From CAZBMJ01 sp964493205 (GTDB lineage: Bacteria > Myxococcota > UBA727 > JABDBI01): a DNA stretch of 64,000 nucleotides. Of this stretch, positions 50,670 through 60,734 are shown piece after piece. The translations under genes were made by a program, and so were the position numbers. The notes under the pieces were generated by a model. The model searched no databases and was not told the DNA's origin. It saw only the letters and a program-made list of their open reading frames with translations. The stretch spans positions 139,337 to 203,336 of the forward strand of contig CAZBMJ010000001.1 in NCBI GenBank assembly GCA_964493205.1, read 5' to 3'. Each line of letters starts with the position of its first letter. Within the stretch, counting starts at the first letter, position 1.

Positions 50670-52070
50670 TTAATACAATAGGTAACTATTTCCAGGAGCT
50701 ACAGCTTCTACTGCGGTTGTGGGGACTATAGATTTTGGGCCCATTTCAAATTTTATCAATTCTTTTGTTATATCGTTGTAATTTTTGGAATTTTTATTTT
50801 TTAATAATATTAATTTTTGCTTTATTAAATCAATCTTATTGATCGATTCATTATTTAAACTAATATCACTTATCAATTTTGAATAAACTTCTTTATTGTT
50901 GCATATATTTTCTAATTGTTTTTGTTCCTGTTGTTGTAACTCTTGATTATTATTAATTTTTTCTTGATAATCTTCGCATAATTTAACCCAATATTCTAAA
51001 TTCTCTTTTGCGCTTTTTAAGTCTTGTAGTTCTTTGGATAAATTATTTTGTGTCTTCTCGTAATTCTCAATTTCTTTTCTTATAAATTCTTTTTTAATAT
51101 ATTCCTTTAGATCATCATTTTGATTATATCTTAAATAATTAACATCTTTTAAAAGCAGTAAATTGCCCTTATTTAAGTGGTTGTAAATATACCAAAATAT
51201 ATCTGTTATATCATTGTATATTATTTGTGAAATACTATTTATATTTGATGTGGTACGGCCCGAATTATGCAGGGAGTAAAGCAAGCCGTTTTCTAAAAAA
51301 TAGTCTAATTTTAAGAATGTTTTATATTTTAGCATGGTATCAAGAGCATTTTTTAAGTAGTCATTTTTATGTTCTTTAACTTTAAATTCCATAATACTAA
51401 ACTGATTTTCATAATGTTTATATCCATGAGCGTCGTTAAATAATAATCTAAAATCGTTAAGATTTTTTTGAGTATCTTTAGAAAAAAGCTCGTCTTTATT
51501 TTGGGTTGTTACGCCAGTATCCGTCATTATGAAATAACATCTTTCTATCTTTTTATCTTGATTATTTTCATTACATTCTTTTTCTAGAATTTCTTTACCA
51601 ATATATATTTTTAAAAAGTCAACTCTTACATAAAGGGGTATTAAAGTGGAAAAATATTTTTCATTATTACGTACAATATCCAGATTTCTAATATCTTTAA
51701 TTTCGTATTTATTTGTAAAATTTATTTTATTTATTGTGTTAAATTCATTAGTCATTTGTTGAAAAAGCTTTTTAGAATTTTCTACTTGCTCTGATTGTAC
51801 TAATGACCCATCGTACCAAAGCACCACTTTTGCTTGTGGGTTTTTATTACCCCAATCTTTTATAATTTCGGTAACATCTATCTTTCTTTTATCTGTAGTT
51901 TTAAATACATAGGTGAAATCTGGTGGTAGATTAACTTCTTCTTTAAGCTTTTCAGAAATGTTTTTGGTGTAAATCCATAATAAATTAATACTATAACTAA
52001 AATTATTATCAAATGCTGTTAAGTAAGATGATAAAAATACTGATAATATTATAAATTTTAACTTTTTCAT
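50670..52070 (-). CDS. Exported protein with GT-A glycosyltransferase-like N-terminal region
   Basis: A 466-aa protein with signal peptide (~1-19). The order of motifs recalls DXD-containing GT-A enzymes of the TcdA/TcdB and sugar-transferase type: INLLWI (28-33), WGNKNPQAKVVLWYDG (~73-88), RVDFLKIYI (149-157) and IMTDTG (181-186). The usual DxD reads D-T-G here, so metal or sugar-nucleotide binding is uncertain. Residues ~320-440 form a long coiled coil with ELQQQEQKQLE. No neighbour suggests a pathway. A secreted effector is one possibility. Confidence 0.6.
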   Translation of the reverse strand: MKKLKFIILSVFLSSYLTAFDNNFSYSINLLWIYTKNISEKLKEEVNLPPDFTYVFKTTDKRKIDVTEIIKDWGNKNPQAKVVLWYDGSLVQSEQVENSKKLFQQMTNEFNTINKINFTNKYEIKDIRNLDIVRNNEKYFSTLIPLYVRVDFLKIYIGKEILEKECNENNQDKKIERCYFIMTDTGVTTQNKDELFSKDTQKNLNDFRLLFNDAHGYKHYENQFSIMEFKVKEHKNDYLKNALDTMLKYKTFLKLDYFLENGLLYSLHNSGRTTSNINSISQIIYNDITDIFWYIYNHLNKGNLLLLKDVNYLRYNQNDDLKEYIKKEFIRKEIENYEKTQNNLSKELQDLKSAKENLEYWVKLCEDYQEKINNNQELQQQEQKQLENICNNKEVYSKLISDISLNNESINKIDLIKQKLILLKNKNSKNYNDITKELIKFEMGPKSIVPTTAVEAVAPGNSYLLY

Positions 52071-52198
52071 TTATGCGCCTTGATATTAATATAGTCATGT
52101 TTTTTATATATAAATTATTTCAATAAATGCAGATAAATGATCTGGTTTTTTTACAACTAACGTTTAGGCTACAGCGCAGACTTCTTGTGCTATATTTT

Positions 52199-53464
52199 TC
52201 ATAAAATATTAATTTTATTAATAGCCTCAACTCTTTCTAACGTAGTTGGATGAGAATAATGATAGGCGCTATAGTATGGATGTGGGGTTAAGTTACCTAG
52301 GTTTTCTTTGGTAAGCTTCACTAAAGCTTGGCTTAGATTAGTTTTATTTTTTGTAGTAATAACGGCAAAATTGTCGGCCTCGAACTCATTTTTACGCGAT
52401 ATTTTGGTAAATATAGGTGCTATAGGAAACATAAAGACTGAGGAAAACAATGCAAATAAAACTAATCCCACATGGGCTGATGGAGTGCTAACACCAAAAG
52501 CATTAAAAAATAGATCCCATTTTAAACATAGGGCCAGCGCATAAAAAGAAAGGGCTACTACTATGCAAGAAAGCATTAAACTTTTTTGTATATGTTTTTT
52601 TACATTATGTCCCATTTCGTGGGCAATTACAGCTACTATTTCATCTTCACTATGCTTGTTTATCAAAGTATCAAATAACACAATGCGCTTCATAGAACCC
52701 ATACCTGCAAAATAAGCATTAGAGTGAGAAGAGCGCTTGGAACCGTCGATAGTAAAAATACCAGACATTTTAAAATTAACTTTTTTGGCTAAATCAGTAA
52801 TTTGGTTTTTTAAACTACCGTCTACAAGAGGTGTAAACTTATTAAAAATAGGCGCGAGCACCACAGGATAAATCGCTGCAGTAAATAACTGAAAGCCTAA
52901 TATTAATGCTGCACCAAAAATCCACCAATTATCCGCAAAATTATCAATGAACCATAAAAGTCCAGCTAGTAATGGAATACCAAAAACTAAGCCTAATATA
53001 CTAGATTTTATGGTGTCTAGAATAAAAGTTTTTTTATCCATTTTGTTAAAACCAAACTTTTCTTCAATCACAAATTGAAAATAATAACTTTCAGGCAACC
53101 CCAATATCATAAAAACAAAACCAATCACAAACGGATAAGAAACACCAGATATGAATGGGCTATTGGGTAATAAATTAGTTAAATAATTATTAGTAGTCTC
53201 AAAAAATCCACTAAAAATAAATATAAATAGAATTATGGTTTTAATTAGTGTTTGAAATATGCGAAAATTAGTTTTAGTTTTAGTGTATTCTATGGATTTT
53301 TTATAATCCTCTTCTGAGTAAACTCCAACAAATAATTTTGGAATAGTATTTTTATGTTTATCTATATAGTTCAGATTGATTAAATCAAGACCAACTTCCA
53401 CTGCTAAGTAAATTACATAAAAAGCTAAAAACAATACAAAAAACCAGTTATCAAAAAAAATCAT
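52199..53464 (-). CDS. M48-family CAAX prenyl protease 1-like (Ste24) zinc metallopeptidase
   Basis: A 421-aa integral membrane protein with about seven transmembrane segments. The zinc site is HEMGH (VIAHEMGHNVKKH), the third ligand lies in EFEADNFAV, and the Ste24-type segment VLAPIFNKFTPL precedes the catalytic part. Bacterial Ste24 homologues act in membrane protein quality control. It ends 23 bp downstream of metG on the same strand. Confidence 0.92.
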   Translation of the reverse strand: MIFFDNWFFVLFLAFYVIYLAVEVGLDLINLNYIDKHKNTIPKLFVGVYSEEDYKKSIEYTKTKTNFRIFQTLIKTIILFIFIFSGFFETTNNYLTNLLPNSPFISGVSYPFVIGFVFMILGLPESYYFQFVIEEKFGFNKMDKKTFILDTIKSSILGLVFGIPLLAGLLWFIDNFADNWWIFGAALILGFQLFTAAIYPVVLAPIFNKFTPLVDGSLKNQITDLAKKVNFKMSGIFTIDGSKRSSHSNAYFAGMGSMKRIVLFDTLINKHSEDEIVAVIAHEMGHNVKKHIQKSLMLSCIVVALSFYALALCLKWDLFFNAFGVSTPSAHVGLVLFALFSSVFMFPIAPIFTKISRKNEFEADNFAVITTKNKTNLSQALVKLTKENLGNLTPHPYYSAYHYSHPTTLERVEAINKINIL

Positions 53465-53487
53465 TATAGTTCCTTTTTACTTATTTC

Positions 53488-55476
53488 TTAAGCTATTTTT
53501 TCGCCAGCTTGTACATTATTTAAAAAAATAGGCTGATGATTAGGAGCGCCACACGCTAAAATCATACCTTCGCTGGTACCAAAACGCATTTTTCTTGGTT
53601 CTAGATTGGCCACTATCACTAAAGTCTTGCCTACAATATTGGTAATATCAAGTGTAAGTTTTAAACCTGCCAAGATATTTTTTTCACCAAGTTCGCCTAC
53701 ATCAAGCTTAAATGCTAGTAGTTTATCAGAACCTTCTACTTCTTTTACCTCTAAAATTTTGGCTGCTCTTAGTTCGATAGCCATAAATTGATCAATGCTT
53801 ATATAATTTTCTTTGGTCATTGGAGTAGCCTGTTGTTGATTATCGTTAATTAAATCTTTTGTTTTATTCTCTTCAATACGGCTAAATAAATGTTCATAAG
53901 CTAACAATTTTTGATTCTTTTCAAACCAGTTAGATAAGTTTTCAAAAGTAAATTCTTTATTATTATTAACTAAGCGTTCTAAATTAGAAACAGCTTTTGG
54001 CAAAACGGGCTTTAATAAACCAAAACAAACTTTGCCAATAAATAATCCTGTACTAATTATTTCATGAGCTTTTTCTTTGTCAGATTCCATAAGTTTCCAA
54101 GGCTGGTTATCTTGCAAATATTTATTAGCTTGTTCACTTAGACGCACTATGCAGTTAATAGCCTTAGAACTGTCGTATGCTAAGTAATGGTTTTGCGCTT
54201 GTTTAATCACATTTTTAGCCTCGCTTATTAACTCAGAGGCATTGCTATCAAAACTAGCGCTTGGCTTAGCATCAAAAAATTTATGTAAAAGTGGCAGTGC
54301 CCTAGAAATAATATTAACTACTTTATTAACTAAGTCAGTATTTACCCTTGATACAAAATCGTTAAAACTTAAATCTATATCTTCAATAGAATTGCTTAGT
54401 TTGCAAGCAAAATAATAGCGCAGACTTTCAGGATCTAGATGCTTAGCAAATAAATCAGCTAAAATAAAAGTACCACGAGACTTGGACATTTTTTCGCCAT
54501 TTATTGTAAGCATTCCATGGACGACTATTTGGTTAGGTAGGGTGTAATCAGCAGCCATCAGCATGCTTGGCCAAAATAGTGTATGAAAATAAACAATATC
54601 TTTACCTATAAAATGTATTATTTTGGTGTTTTTATCTTCCCAATAATCTTTATAAGTTCTGCCAATATTTTTAGCGGCTAATTCGGTTAGGCTTATATAG
54701 CCTATGGGAGCGTCAAGCCAGACATAGAAAAATTTATTTTCTTGGCCTGGAATGGCAAAACCAAAATAGGGGCCATCTCTACTAATATCCCATTCTTTTA
54801 GACCTTCTTTGAACCAATTTTGTAAATAAGCAAAAATATCGGGATTAACTACTTTTTTTGTAGTGAGCCAGGTTTCTAAATCATTGCCAAAATTATTTAA
54901 GTTAACAAATAAGTGAGAACTTTTTCTAAGTTGTGGGGTCGCGTTACTTAAAGCACTTTTAGGATCAATAAGTTCAGTAGGACTATAGGTTTTGCCACAT
55001 GCTTCACAATTATCACCATATTGATCTGGGGCTTGGCATTTTGGACAAGTACCTTTAACCATTCTATCAGGCAAAAATCTTTTTAGCTCAGGGTCAAACA
55101 ATTGCTCTATTTCTCTTTGAGATATATGGTTTTGACTTTTTAGTGCAGCATAAATTTTTTCAGCATGTAGTTGATTTTCTTTGGTGTGAGTGCTGCCATA
55201 GCCATTATCAAATTCTATTAAAAAGCTTTTTAGCGTTTTTTCGTGTTCTATTTGCCAATAAGCAGCCAAATCTTGTGGACTTTTATTAGCTTTTTGAGCG
55301 CTTATTTCAATGGCTGTGCCGTGGGAATCGGCTCCACAAACATACAAAACATCTTTTTGAGCCATTTTTAAGGCTCTCACAAAGACATTAACCATAATAT
55401 GCTCAAGCAAGTGGCCTAAGTGTAGCGGTCCATTAGCATAGGGCAGGGCGGGGGTTACTAAGTATTTTTCTTTCAT
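53488..55476 (-). CDS. metG: Methionyl-tRNA synthetase with C-terminal tRNA-binding domain
   Basis: A 662-aa class I synthetase: HIGH-type PLHLGH (17-22), zinc knuckle CPKC...CEAC (~140-160), KMSKSRG, anticodon domain with DNQPWK, and a C-terminal EMAP/OB domain (~560-662, FMAIELRAAKILEVKEVEGS). This long form resembles the E. coli enzyme. Charges tRNA-Met for initiation and elongation. Divergent from tilS by 41 bp. Confidence 0.96.
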   Translation of the reverse strand: MKEKYLVTPALPYANGPLHLGHLLEHIMVNVFVRALKMAQKDVLYVCGADSHGTAIEISAQKANKSPQDLAAYWQIEHEKTLKSFLIEFDNGYGSTHTKENQLHAEKIYAALKSQNHISQREIEQLFDPELKRFLPDRMVKGTCPKCQAPDQYGDNCEACGKTYSPTELIDPKSALSNATPQLRKSSHLFVNLNNFGNDLETWLTTKKVVNPDIFAYLQNWFKEGLKEWDISRDGPYFGFAIPGQENKFFYVWLDAPIGYISLTELAAKNIGRTYKDYWEDKNTKIIHFIGKDIVYFHTLFWPSMLMAADYTLPNQIVVHGMLTINGEKMSKSRGTFILADLFAKHLDPESLRYYFACKLSNSIEDIDLSFNDFVSRVNTDLVNKVVNIISRALPLLHKFFDAKPSASFDSNASELISEAKNVIKQAQNHYLAYDSSKAINCIVRLSEQANKYLQDNQPWKLMESDKEKAHEIISTGLFIGKVCFGLLKPVLPKAVSNLERLVNNNKEFTFENLSNWFEKNQKLLAYEHLFSRIEENKTKDLINDNQQQATPMTKENYISIDQFMAIELRAAKILEVKEVEGSDKLLAFKLDVGELGEKNILAGLKLTLDITNIVGKTLVIVANLEPRKMRFGTSEGMILACGAPNHQPIFLNNVQAGEKIA

Positions 55477-55517
55477 ATAAGCCTAATAAGGTAAAATTAT
55501 GTTTTGATCAATAATAT

Positions 55518-56564
55518 ATGACTATCTATTTAAAAACAGCTCAAAGAAGATCTTTGCAAAAATTACTAATTTGCTTAGATAATTTTTTGCTGCCCTCTAT
55601 ACAGAATGGTTTTATTATCGCCGTAAGTGGAGGACCTGATTCTAGAGCATTGCTTGAAAGCATAGCTTTGTGGCCTCACAGAAATAAAAGTAAATTTGTA
55701 GTAGCAAGTTTTAATCATAGTATTAGACAAGAGTCTAGCCAAGAATCTTATTTAGTACTTGCAAGAGCTAAGCGTCTAGGATTTGATACTTTTTATGCTC
55801 AAAGAGTTTCACAAGCTTATGTAGGAGAGCAAGAACTTCGTAATTGGCGTTATGCTGAACTTAGCAAAATTTCACAACAAACGGGTTATAAAAATATAGT
55901 TTTAGCTCATCATGCAGACGATAACGCAGAAGGTTTTTTAATGGCTTTGTTGGGTAGTGGCGGTGGAAGTTTTGGTGCTGCTATAAGAAATTATACTCTT
56001 AATCAAGATTTAAATTTAATAAGGCCATTTTTATGTTTAAGTAAAAAAGAACTACTTTTGTTTTTAACGCTCTATAAACAAACAGACTTCTTTATTGATA
56101 ATAGTGACGAATGCCAGCAGGGGCAGCGAGCAAAGGTAAGACATGGAATATTGCCTTTATTAGAGGAAAATTATCCAAATATTAAAAAACGGCTCAATTT
56201 TTTTGCAAAAAACCAGTCAATGCAAAAAGATTTACTGGAAGACTTAGCTAAGCAGTTAATTTGTTTTAATAATCAAGAAGCAATTATTGACTCTAAGGCG
56301 CCTAGCCTTGTTATAAGTTGTGCCATTAAAATGGCTTTAGGTTGCTTATTTCCCAAAAAAGACTTTCGTTCTTCCAAAAATACTTTGGAAAAACTGGTGC
56401 TTAGGGTGGAAGAATATAACTCTTTAATCAACTCAGCCCTTGACCCATCAATAAAGTGCTCTAAAGTTAAACAGATGGAAAATAAAAAATATATATTTTC
56501 TGGTGTTGTGGCTCAAATAGTTGAGAATAAACTTGTACTTAGCCTTATTTGCAGCGACCCATAG
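55518..56564 (+). CDS. tilS: tRNA(Ile)-lysidine synthase (short form)
   Basis: A 348-aa protein with the PP-loop AVSGGPDSRALL (~33-44), FNHSIRQES, AHHADDNAEGF and RPFLCLSKKEL, plus the tRNA-contact RAKVRHGILPLLE. It lacks the full C-terminal domains of the 430-aa E. coli enzyme. The DD-x-AET motif reads DDNAEG and the following RGSG loop is altered to GSGGGSFG. TilS makes lysidine at position 34 of the AUA-reading tRNA-Ile. It precedes ftsH, a common neighbour. Confidence 0.88.
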   Translation: MTIYLKTAQRRSLQKLLICLDNFLLPSIQNGFIIAVSGGPDSRALLESIALWPHRNKSKFVVASFNHSIRQESSQESYLVLARAKRLGFDTFYAQRVSQAYVGEQELRNWRYAELSKISQQTGYKNIVLAHHADDNAEGFLMALLGSGGGSFGAAIRNYTLNQDLNLIRPFLCLSKKELLLFLTLYKQTDFFIDNSDECQQGQRAKVRHGILPLLEENYPNIKKRLNFFAKNQSMQKDLLEDLAKQLICFNNQEAIIDSKAPSLVISCAIKMALGCLFPKKDFRSSKNTLEKLVLRVEEYNSLINSALDPSIKCSKVKQMENKKYIFSGVVAQIVENKLVLSLICSDP

Positions 56565-56671
56565 AAAGTATATGTTTAATTTGTTATGATAAATCAGCAT
56601 TTATTTGTTACAACAAGTTTTGAAATTAAGAAATTTAAATATCAACCAAAAAAACTGTTGAGGTTATTTTT

Positions 56672-58615
56672 GTGAAGCAATATCAAAAAACTTTACTCGT
56701 TTGGCTCATTTTTGGCCTTTTTATTGTCTCTGTCTGGAGTGTTTTTGGCAAAAATAATATTCCTAGGACAGAAAAACCCTTTTCTGACTTTGTTTCCATG
56801 CTTGAACAAGGTGAAGTTAAAACCGTTAGCATTATTGGGCAAGATTTTACTGGTGAGCTTAAAAGTGGTACCGCTTTTAGGTCTACTGGCGTTGTAACCG
56901 ATGGGGTTTTAAACCTGATGGTTAAGGCTAATAAAGATTATGGTACTGAATATAATTTGCGCAAAGAAGAAATAGGTACTTTTTGGATGATTTTAGCCCA
57001 GTGGCTTCCTATGATTTTAATTATAGGCTTATTTTTCTTTTTTATGCGCCAAATACAAGTAGGTGGCGGTAAAGCCATGTCTTTTGGTAAAAGTAAAGCT
57101 CGTATGCTTACTGAAAATCAATCTAAAGTGACCTTTGCTAATGTGGCAGGTATTGAAGAGTGTAAGCTTGAATTGCAAGAAATTGTGGAATTTTTAAAAA
57201 ATCCTAAAAAATTTACCAGGTTAGGCGGAAGAATACCTAAAGGTGTATTACTCGTAGGCTCCCCAGGTACTGGTAAAACTCTTTTGGCGAGAGCTATTGC
57301 CGGCGAAGCTAGTGTTCCATTTTTTAGCATTGCAGGTTCAGACTTTGTTGAAATGTTTGTGGGTGTGGGTGCTAGTAGGGTTAGAGATTTATTTGAACAA
57401 GGCAAGAAGAATGCTCCATGCATTATTTTTATTGACGAAATCGATGCTGTAGGTCGTCAAAGAGGCTCAGGCATGGGTGGTGGTCATGATGAAAGAGAAC
57501 AAACTCTTAATCAAATGCTTGTGGAAATGGATGGCTTTGAAGCTAATGATGGTGTCATAATTATTGCAGCAACTAACCGTCCTGATGTGTTGGACCCAGC
57601 TATTTTGCGTCCAGGCAGATTTGATAGGCGAGTTAGTGTACCGTTGCCAGATGTGCGAGGCCGGCAAGAAATATTTGTGGTTCATAGTCGTAATGTGCCA
57701 TTGGCTTCTGATGTTGACTTAGAAATATTAGCTCGTTCTACTCCAGGTATGAGTGGAGCTGATATTGAAAATTTGGTTAATGAGTCAGCTTTAATAGCAG
57801 CCAGAGGAGAAAAAGACAAAGTTACCATGCATGATTTTGAAATGGCTCGTGAAAAAATTATTATGGGTACTGAAAGAAGAACTTTGGTAATGTCTCGTAA
57901 AGATATAGAAAATACCGCTTATCATGAAGCAGGCCACGCCTTAGTATCAGCTTTATTAAGAAAAGAAGCTTTTGACAAAAATATTCATGATACCACCGAT
58001 CCAGTTCATAAGGTTACTATTATTCCAAGGGGCAGAGCTTTGGGTGTAACTATGCAACTACCTACTAATGATCGTTATAACCTTTCGAAAACCTATGCTG
58101 AAAATCAAGTTGCTGTTATGATGGGTGGAAGAATAGCTGAAGAACTCAAGTTTCAAGAGCTAACTTCGGGTGCTGGTAACGATTTTGAAAAAGCTACAGA
58201 TTTAGCTCAAAGAATGGTTCGTGAATGGGGCATGTCTGTTAAACTTGGACCATTAGTGTATGCTAAAAAAGAAGGTAATATGTTTTTGGGTAGGGAATTT
58301 TCGAATTCGGCTGAATACTCAGAGATAACTTCTCAAGAAATAGATGCTGAAGTTAAATTAATAGTTATGACTCAATACAACAGGGCGAAAAAGCTTCTTG
58401 CAGATAATATGCACTTATTAGAGAGTATTGCTCAAGCTTTGTTAACCTATGAAACTATTGATAGACAAGATTTGGTTGCTTTAATGAATGGAGAGCAGAT
58501 TGATAAGATTAAGCCCGTATCTAGGGTTAAATCTAGTGAAGAGTTAGATGAAGAAAAATTACAAAAAGATAAGTTAGCGATGAGTATAGATAAAGAATCA
58601 CCGGTTATATCTTAA
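56672..58615 (+). CDS. ftsH: ATP-dependent zinc metalloprotease FtsH
   Basis: A 647-aa protein from GTG 56672, with GAGG 8 nt upstream. Two transmembrane helices (~7-24 and ~106-125) flank a periplasmic domain. AAA module: Walker A GSPGTGKT (196-203), Walker B IIFIDEIDA, pore FVGVGASR, second region of homology NRPDVLDPAILRPGRFDR. Protease zinc site HEAGH around residue 420. It degrades unassembled membrane proteins and short-lived regulators. Confidence 0.97.
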   Translation: MKQYQKTLLVWLIFGLFIVSVWSVFGKNNIPRTEKPFSDFVSMLEQGEVKTVSIIGQDFTGELKSGTAFRSTGVVTDGVLNLMVKANKDYGTEYNLRKEEIGTFWMILAQWLPMILIIGLFFFFMRQIQVGGGKAMSFGKSKARMLTENQSKVTFANVAGIEECKLELQEIVEFLKNPKKFTRLGGRIPKGVLLVGSPGTGKTLLARAIAGEASVPFFSIAGSDFVEMFVGVGASRVRDLFEQGKKNAPCIIFIDEIDAVGRQRGSGMGGGHDEREQTLNQMLVEMDGFEANDGVIIIAATNRPDVLDPAILRPGRFDRRVSVPLPDVRGRQEIFVVHSRNVPLASDVDLEILARSTPGMSGADIENLVNESALIAARGEKDKVTMHDFEMAREKIIMGTERRTLVMSRKDIENTAYHEAGHALVSALLRKEAFDKNIHDTTDPVHKVTIIPRGRALGVTMQLPTNDRYNLSKTYAENQVAVMMGGRIAEELKFQELTSGAGNDFEKATDLAQRMVREWGMSVKLGPLVYAKKEGNMFLGREFSNSAEYSEITSQEIDAEVKLIVMTQYNRAKKLLADNMHLLESIAQALLTYETIDRQDLVALMNGEQIDKIKPVSRVKSSEELDEEKLQKDKLAMSIDKESPVIS

Positions 58616-58633
58616 TTACAATAGAAAGAAAAA

Positions 58634-60073
58634 ATGAATTTAATGAGTCTCAAGCCCACAGTAGTTTTAGTGGGTAAAACCAATGTCGGTAAAAGTAGTA
58701 TATTTAATTGCTTATCAGATAAAAAATTTAGCATTGCTCATAAGACACCAGGAGCCACTAGAGATTTTATTATCAAAGACGCAAATTTTTTAGGTAATCA
58801 AATCCAATTAGTAGATTCTGGTGGTTTAAAGCAGTCAGAAATTTTAGGTGGCAATCCTTTTCAAGATTTAATAAGCACTCGTGTTGAAAGCTTTATTAAA
58901 GAAAAGGCAAACTTAGTGGTTTTTATTGTAAGTGCTAAGGATTTAATTACTTATCAAGATGAAGAAATAGCTAAAATGCTTAGAAAAATTTCTAAGCCCG
59001 TATTGTTAGTTGTTAATAAAGTAGATGACGAAAGTCATAAATTAAAATTATCTAATACTATGATAAGAGGTTTTTCAGAACCTGTTTTTGTTAGTGCTGC
59101 TCAAAAAAAAGGTTTATATGATTTAAGACTTAACGTCTTAAAATTTTTAGATATTGAGCCTATTGAGTATAGCTTAAAAGAAGACATTGAAGACGATAAC
59201 GAGCTAGAAGAAAATCAAGAAGAAGAAATAATAACAGACGATAATGTTAATATTGCTATAGTTGGTAGACCAAATAGCGGTAAATCAACTTTTATTAATG
59301 CCATATTAAACGAAGATCGAGTTATGACTTCTGAAATAGCTGGAACCACTGTTGATGCGGTGGACACTTATTTGTCTTATAATCAAAAAGAAATAGTGTT
59401 AGTAGATACTGCGGGTATTAGAAAGCAAAAAAGTATTTCTGAAGAATTAGAAAAAATGGCTATTGCCAGAACATTATGTGCCATTGACAGAGCTTCTGTG
59501 TCGGTTTTAATGATTTCAGCAATTGACGGTGTTACAGAGCAAGATAAAAAAATTGCTGGTTTAATATTTGAAAAGAAAAAGGCTGTTATTATTGCTGTTA
59601 ATAAGTGGGATGAAGAGATTCTTAAAGATAAAACTCAAGAAAGTTTTATTTCTGATATAAAATTTCATCTAGCTTTTATAAATTTTGCTCCTATTATGTT
59701 TTTATCAGCTAAGTATGGAAAGCATATTTTTGATATTCTTGATTTGTCTATTAAAGTTTCGGCACGTTTTTCTCGCAAAATAAATACTTCTAAACTAAAT
59801 CGTAGCTTAGAAAAAGCTCTTGCAGCCAAAGAGCCAGCAGTATTTATGGGTCAACGTATAAAAATGTATTTTGCTGTTCAAACTGATACTAGACCACCTA
59901 CTTTTAGTATTACGTGTTCTAAGCCAGAAGGGTTGCACTTTTCTTATAAAAGATATTTGATGAATTTCTTTAGAAAAGACTTAAACTTGCACGATATACC
60001 CATACGGCTTTTGTTTAAGAAAAAATCTGGTAAACAAAAAGATAATTATGAAGACCATAGATTTAATCAATAA
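58634..60073 (+). CDS. der: Ribosome-biogenesis GTPase Der (EngA)
   Basis: A 479-aa double GTPase. First G domain: GKTNVGKSS, KTPGATRD, DSGG, NKVD. Second: GRPNSGKST, AGTTVDAVD, DTAGIRKQ, NKWD. The C-terminal KH-like domain runs ~370-465. The linker between the G domains is acidic (EEDIEDD... type, ~185-210). Der acts in 50S subunit maturation. Its end overlaps rnc by 26 nt. Confidence 0.96.
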   Translation: MNLMSLKPTVVLVGKTNVGKSSIFNCLSDKKFSIAHKTPGATRDFIIKDANFLGNQIQLVDSGGLKQSEILGGNPFQDLISTRVESFIKEKANLVVFIVSAKDLITYQDEEIAKMLRKISKPVLLVVNKVDDESHKLKLSNTMIRGFSEPVFVSAAQKKGLYDLRLNVLKFLDIEPIEYSLKEDIEDDNELEENQEEEIITDDNVNIAIVGRPNSGKSTFINAILNEDRVMTSEIAGTTVDAVDTYLSYNQKEIVLVDTAGIRKQKSISEELEKMAIARTLCAIDRASVSVLMISAIDGVTEQDKKIAGLIFEKKKAVIIAVNKWDEEILKDKTQESFISDIKFHLAFINFAPIMFLSAKYGKHIFDILDLSIKVSARFSRKINTSKLNRSLEKALAAKEPAVFMGQRIKMYFAVQTDTRPPTFSITCSKPEGLHFSYKRYLMNFFRKDLNLHDIPIRLLFKKKSGKQKDNYEDHRFNQ

Positions 60074-60734
60074 AAATAATTTAACAAATTTATCCAAGAT
60101 AATTGGATATGATTTTAAAGATTTAAACTTACTTAAAATAGCTCTCACTCATAAAAGTAGTAACATAAACAACAATGAAAGATTAGAGTTTTTGGGTGAT
60201 GTGGTTTTATCTTTAATTTGCTCAGAGTTTTTATTTTCTAAGTCTAACTTAAAAGAAGGTGAGTTAAGCAGACTAAGAGCTAATTTTGTTTGCCAAGAAT
60301 ATTTAAGTCAACAAGCACGGCTTATAAACTTACAAGATTTTATTATTAGTGAGCAAGCAATGAGACGTTCAGGTGGCCTTTGCCTGCCATCTGTGCTATC
60401 AGATACACTAGAAGCTATTTTTGCAGCGGTGTATCTTGATGGTGGGCTAGATGCAGCGAAAAAAGTAATTTTTAAAGTTTTAGGTGAGCCTTCTTTAGAG
60501 CTTGCTGAGACGTTAAAAGATTTTAAAACTAAGTTACAGGAAGTTTTGCAAGGTGCAGGGAAAAATACTCCTTTTTATGTGACCTTGAGCACTACCGGGC
60601 CAGATCATGCTCCTACTTTTTTAGTGGCAGTTATGCTTGATGGTGAACAATTAGCACAAGCTAGTGGTGAAAATAAAAAAGCCGCAGAACAGAATGCGGC
60701 GCAAAAAGCTTTGGAAAATATTGTTGATAGTTAA
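60048..60734 (+). CDS. rnc: Ribonuclease III
   Basis: A 228-aa protein with the RNase III signature NERLEFLGDVVLSL (~42-55), the second acidic site DTLEAIFAAVYLDGG, and a C-terminal dsRNA-binding domain (~155-226, DFKTKLQEVLQ...KAAEQNAAQKAL). It cleaves double-stranded RNA, including rRNA precursors. Translationally coupled to der. Converges with the terminal GHKL gene, overlapping by 4 nt. Confidence 0.96.
   Translation: MKTIDLINKNNLTNLSKIIGYDFKDLNLLKIALTHKSSNINNNERLEFLGDVVLSLICSEFLFSKSNLKEGELSRLRANFVCQEYLSQQARLINLQDFIISEQAMRRSGGLCLPSVLSDTLEAIFAAVYLDGGLDAAKKVIFKVLGEPSLELAETLKDFKTKLQEVLQGAGKNTPFYVTLSTTGPDHAPTFLVAVMLDGEQLAQASGENKKAAEQNAAQKALENIVDS

Noticed and set aside
56565..56671. Promoter for ftsH around TATGAT at 56585-56590
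   Set aside because: No acceptable -35 at the right spacing, so not listed as a feature.
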